A stretch of 64,000 nucleotides of DNA, from NCBI RefSeq assembly GCF_020283565.1, contig NC_060060.1:32240001-32304000 (forward strand), given 5' to 3'. The notes below the pieces were generated by a model. That model was given only the letters and a program-made list of their open reading frames with translations. It did not search any database and was not told the DNA's origin. Both the position numbers and the translations under genes were made by a program. Positions 62,601-64,000 of this stretch are shown here, piece by piece. Source of the DNA: Trifolium pratense. Its lineage: Eukaryota; Streptophyta; Magnoliopsida; Fabales; Fabaceae. Positions within the stretch are counted from its first letter, which is position 1; each line of letters opens with the position of its first letter.

Positions 62601-63895
62601 TATCTAGACGAACTTGATAACCAATCAAGGAGCCATCAGAACCTGGTGAAGGTTCGCACCGCTCATCGGCTACCCTTTCAGCTACGGAAATAGCCTAAAA
62701 CATAAACAACAAATAATAAGCTTGTAAGCAAGTCCAATCTAACATGTGAAAAAGAAAGTTAAAACATGAGATCACAAAATTTAAATTATAAGCATGTTGA
62801 GACAGAGAGAGATAGGGGGAGGTGGGAAGCAAAAAAAACCCATGTATTTCACAACTAAGCTATGTTATATATATTTGATTCAAAAAAAAAAAAAAAAAAA
62901 AGCTATATTATATATATGGATATTCAATCCTAATAAACACACAAAGAATAATAGTTACCATATTTAAATTTTTTAAAATACTGGCTATCATAGTTTCACT
63001 ATTTCTAAGCTCCCCTTCAAGTTATATATATATAGCTTATATGAGGACCACTCAAAGACTTTGTAAAAACATTTTCCGATTGGTCATTTTAACTAACAAA
63101 GCTAGTGATGATATATCCAGATAAAATCTTTTGAACTGACAAAACTAGCGATTATATCTTCAAACAAAATCTCTAACAAAATGGCAATATATCTCAATGT
63201 GATTATTCTCACGAAACATTGGATTTGAGGCAATATGAATTGCAACTTAACTATCACAAATAAGTGTCATTTGTGTAGCCTCCCCAAATCTAAGCTCCTA
63301 GGGAGCTGTTTGAATAATATGAACTCACAAATCGCTAATGCCTTGGCTTAATATTATGTTTTTGCACTTGGCATTGCAACATTTCACTTTTTACTTTTTG
63401 GAGATTAGGTTTTCCCCAATCAATATACTATACCTTGATGTTAAAGAGTCTCACATCGAATGAGAAATGGTCTAAAGATATATTTATAAGGGAGGCAATC
63501 CTCTCCTTACAAGCCGGTTTTGTAAAGTTGAGTTAGGCTCAACCCAAATTCTAATAAGCTTCTACATGAAGCTTAGTCAGAGTTGTCAAACTGTTACAGA
63601 ACCAGTTTTAACAGTTACAAATTAGTTACAAGTTGTTTCACTATATAACAACTAATTGAATGTTAGTTGAGACTATATACATATCTATCCTATACAGTAA
63701 ATGCATGGATCTTAATCTTATTTTCAACAATGGCAGTGTCAATTTACAGTTTAAAATTGCAGAAGATATACATTGGCCAAATATGCACGTAGAAGATTTT
63801 GTACTTACCGCTATTCTCCTTGGTTGTGTGCAAATAATATTACAGTGTCCACCATGTCCGGACTCAATCATCTCATCCAATATGAATTGAGGAAC
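41605..63895 (-). CDS. DExH-box ATP-dependent RNA helicase (DExH7-like), 23 exons, 5' part outside window
   Basis: This is a DEAH/DExH RNA helicase of the DHX29/36-like class; the Arabidopsis DExH7 group is annotated as chloroplastic. Exons, all in phase: 63895-63809, 62694-62594, 61760-61703, 61190-61125, 60495-60413, 60313-60130, 58942-58796, 58716-58615, 58525-58373, 56632-56528, 55019-54879, 54191-54102, 54019-53963, 52152-52069, 51207-51109, 51019-50879, 49562-49492, 48270-48201, 45675-45583, 44884-44672, 42625-42533, 42044-41922 and 41682-41605. About 812 residues are visible. Helicase motifs run in order: TQPRRIA (Ia), DEVHER (II), SAT (III), ILVFLP (IV), [13 protein letters not shown] (V), QRQGRAGR (VI), then the winged-helix/ratchet and OB-fold parts ([40 protein letters not shown]). 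The Walker A exon lies beyond the right edge. The gene spreads over more than 22 kb because its introns are full of transposons. Confidence 0.93.
42163..42383. mobile_element. MITE with GGGCCCG tips in a helicase intron
   Basis: The element starts GGGCCCGCTTGGATT and ends CAATCCAAACGGGCCC, clear inverted ends of about 15 bp, with further internal pairing (AGCTTATGAAAATAGCTTAT against ATAAGCTTATTT-like blocks). TAT flanks both sides. It is 221 bp with no coding capacity; the superfamily is not certain. Confidence 0.75.
42640..44170. other. Large helicase intron segment with LTR-like pieces
   Basis: The stretch 42705-42850 begins with a polypurine-like GAGGGGGAG and reads like the start of an LTR (TTTTGGAATTAG..., then CTCTTTATACATTCTC). 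The sequence 43000-43700 is more mixed in composition with no domain I recognise in its open frames, and 43900-44170 holds near-repeats of 'aaactaagatt'. It probably derives from one or more retroelements. No gene is called. Confidence 0.4.
44188..44519. mobile_element. Mutator-type MITE with CTTAATTGCAT tips
   Basis: The left end CTTAATTGCATATCTGGTCCC and the right end GGGACCAAATATGCAATTAAG are near-perfect inverted repeats. The arms (about 110 bp) carry alternating 'ttggtccctta'/'aagggaccaac' blocks and a CCACGTGG-like core on both sides. Length is 332 bp, non-coding, within a helicase intron. Confidence 0.8.
45900..46600. other. Helicase intron DNA of mixed composition
   Basis: A patch near 46005-46350 is GC-richer than its surroundings and has overlapping open frames on both strands. 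GTTGGTACCAGAG near 46012 resembles a degenerate tRNA-Met primer-binding site. I suspect part of an LTR retrotransposon, but no domain is recognisable. Confidence 0.35.
46911..47615. mobile_element. hAT-type non-autonomous element with GC-rich core
   Basis: The tips CATGGTTGTTAAAC (46911) and TCCTGACAACCATG (ending 47615) are inverted. GCTATCTC flanks both sides exactly (46903-46910, 47616-47623), an 8-bp hAT-type duplication. Subterminal GATCGT/ACGATC motifs recur at both ends. The 46940-47190 core is unusually GC-rich with many CG dinucleotides and open frames on both strands, but no known domain. It is 705 bp long and inside a helicase intron. Confidence 0.85.
50185..50345 (-). repeat. LTR-like repeat family 'ACCGGTTTTGTA', minus copy
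   Basis: GTTGGGCTTAACTCAACTTACAAAACCAGC and CATATCTCATCCAATGTGACTTCTCAAC-like sequences are the reverse complement of the repeats at 60888-61015 and 63435-63560. This is one of four copies of the family in the helicase introns; it appears to be a fragment of an LTR. Confidence 0.65.
50412..50665. mobile_element. Stowaway-type MITE
   Basis: The left end contains CTGTCCCTTATTATAAGA and the right end TCTTATAATTAGGGACAGAGGGAG followed by TA. This is the inverted-end pattern of Stowaway elements. The left tip is eroded. Confidence 0.65.
52616..53203. repeat. Long inverted repeat in a helicase intron
   Basis: The left arm (52616-52860) and the right arm (52961-53203) are reverse complements at roughly 85-90% by eye, separated by about 100 bp. 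Paired landmarks are TTGATAGAGACCC / GGGTCTCTATCAA and CCAAGGGTAGATTG / CAATCTACCCTTGG. The arms look like LTR copies in opposite orientation. A copia C-terminal scrap lies just right (53213-53335). Confidence 0.85.
53213..53410 (+). pseudogene. Copia polyprotein C-terminus and LTR start
   Basis: The plus strand reads [20 protein letters not shown], the conserved end of copia RNase H, followed by LMSPLG and a stop, then LTR-like sequence (GTTGGAATAGCC, with TATATAAAC). It is only the last part of an element, antisense to the helicase gene. Confidence 0.75.
55090..55491 (+). mobile_element. Internally deleted hAT element with transposase remnant
   Basis: GTTAAGAGT flanks both sides (55081-55089, 55492-55500), an 8-9 bp duplication. 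The right end GGACCAGCCCTG pairs with the left end's GACCGGCC-containing start. A plus-strand stretch (55235-55372) encodes [20 protein letters not shown] then [18 protein letters not shown], the C-terminus typical of plant hAT 'zinc finger MYM-type' transposases, ending in a stop. It is 402 bp and non-autonomous, in a helicase intron. Confidence 0.85.
56160..56420 (+). pseudogene. LINE RNase H C-terminal tail
   Basis: [20 protein letters not shown] followed by [18 protein letters not shown] is the end of the RNase H domain found in plant LINEs. It ends in an A-rich run near 56400-56420. It is 5'-truncated and lies in a helicase intron in antisense orientation. Confidence 0.85.
56782..57286. 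mobile_element. Mutator-type foldback MITE
   Basis: The left end AAGGGTTAAATAAATTTTG and right end AAATTTATTTAACCCTT are inverted. The arms, about 120 bp, contain matching blocks such as CAAATTTTATTTTTAGTC and GACTAAAAACAAAATTTG. No coding capacity; it sits in a helicase intron. Confidence 0.8.
57482..57551. repeat. Three tandem 23-24-bp repeats
   Basis: Three consecutive units of CTATGGAC(T/C)CTAATGTG plus AAACTTC lie at the left edge of a copia remnant. Confidence 0.9.
57552..58270 (+). pseudogene. Copia RNase H and C-terminal remnant
   Basis: Decayed plus-strand reading gives [10 protein letters not shown] (about 57665), LIHIN then [14 protein letters not shown] (about 57780), DRSTSGCC, and later [10 protein letters not shown] and [18 protein letters not shown] (about 58085-58130), the usual end of copia polyproteins. 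It shares the RNase H stretch with the remnant in OEP37 intron 4. Stops and deletions are present. Confidence 0.8.
59214..59228. repeat. (CA)n short microsatellite
   Basis: A run of CA units is directly followed by ACTCCCTCTATTCC, the start of a Stowaway-like fragment (59228 to about 59270). Confidence 0.85.
59450..60060. mobile_element. LTR fragments in a helicase intron
   Basis: The segment 59450-59640 resembles a copia LTR (CTATAAATGGATCTCACATG, then GAGTTCTCTCTC). The segment 59715-59835 is the reverse of the 'CCACATCGGATGTGAG' repeat family. The segment 59870-60060 begins TGTTAGACCCC and has LTR-like composition. Boundaries could not be fixed. Confidence 0.5.
60888..61015 (+). repeat. 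LTR-like repeat family, plus copy
   Basis: It starts TGTTGAGATTCCCACATCGG and contains GTTTATAAG and TTACAAACCGGTTTTGTAGG followed by GTTGAGTTAGGCTCAACTC. The same order of motifs recurs at 63435-63560 and, reversed, at 50185-50345 and 59715-59835. Confidence 0.7.
61330..61680 (+). mobile_element. LTR fragment with TATA-like core
   Basis: TTTATGTACTATCTCCTATAAAAGGAGCAC at about 61408-61438 matches an LTR piece in the APC2 intron (2031-2060). The downstream sequence (TCATTGGAATAAATATACTC) is also similar. It is a fragment in a helicase intron, antisense to the gene. Confidence 0.55.
62000..62298. mobile_element. Stowaway-type MITE
   Basis: It starts CTCCCTCCGGTCCTTTTTATAAG and ends CTTATAAAAAGGACTGAAAGGGG, flanked by TA on both sides (61998-61999, 62299-62300). 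The first 50 bp contain a second copy of GGTCCTTTTTATAAGAAA, a partial internal duplication. Confidence 0.8.
63435..63585 (+). repeat. LTR-like repeat family, plus copy
   Basis: It contains TCTCACATCGAATGAG, ATATTTATAAGGGAGGCAATC, and TTACAAGCCGGTTTTGTAAAG followed by TTGAGTTAGGCTCAACCC. It matches the copy at 60888-61015 in motif order. Confidence 0.7.
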
Positions 63896-64000
63896 CTACA
63901 TTAAAGTCAATCTTAAAATATTATGCAAACACTCTAACTCGAAGGGGGAATTTGCCATCTACAATCAACTATACTCAAATTCCTGAAGCAAGAAGAATGC

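Overview
This window is nuclear DNA of a flowering plant. It has spliced genes with GT-AG introns, AT-rich intergenic DNA, and many LTR, LINE, Mutator, hAT and Stowaway-type elements. Protein similarity recalled from memory and the repeat style suggest a legume, probably of the Medicago/Trifolium/Pisum group; that taxonomic call is inference. No bacterial features, CRISPR arrays or operons are present.

Six protein-coding loci can be traced exon by exon. (1) 1001-2864 (+): the 3' part of an APC2-like anaphase-promoting-complex subunit, with a copia remnant in one intron. (2) 8329-5528 (-): a complete SKIP35-like ankyrin protein, about 589 residues. (3) 23298-18747 (-): a complete OEP37-like chloroplast outer-envelope pore, 330 residues in six exons, with introns full of transposon debris. 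(4) 35963-28718 (-): a WD40 plus inositol-polyphosphate 5-phosphatase protein of the FRA3/5PTase12-13 clade, about 1,098 residues. (5) 38363-40910 (+): a chloroplast-type FAD oxidoreductase related to carotenoid isomerase, 587 residues in six exons. (6) 63895-41605 (-): 23 exons of a DExH-box RNA helicase (DExH7-like), whose 5' part lies beyond the right edge. These are unrelated housekeeping or regulatory genes; nothing indicates that they form a pathway or cluster.

The 9.1-18.7 kb interval is a nested transposon landscape. It holds two broken fragments of the 3' end of OEP37, a hAT-type MITE with an 8-bp target duplication, a 1,251-bp solo LTR with a 5-bp duplication, a Mutator-type foldback element with a 9-bp imperfect duplication, 5'-truncated LINE tails, and a decayed Mutator transposase on the minus strand. 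The 23.8-28.7 kb interval is AT-rich and gene-free. The helicase introns carry two hAT elements, copia and LINE remnants, several MITEs, and a long inverted repeat of about 245 bp per arm.

No undescribed biological system was identified with confidence. The observations most worth checking are a 102-nt, stop-free intron in the 5-phosphatase gene that would add a hydrophobic segment if retained (an exitron candidate), the hairpin-forming inverted repeat inside a helicase intron, the duplicated OEP37 fragments fused to LINE tails, and a Mutator element with internally repeated ends. Exon boundaries were read by eye from frame and splice consensus; no alignment was run.
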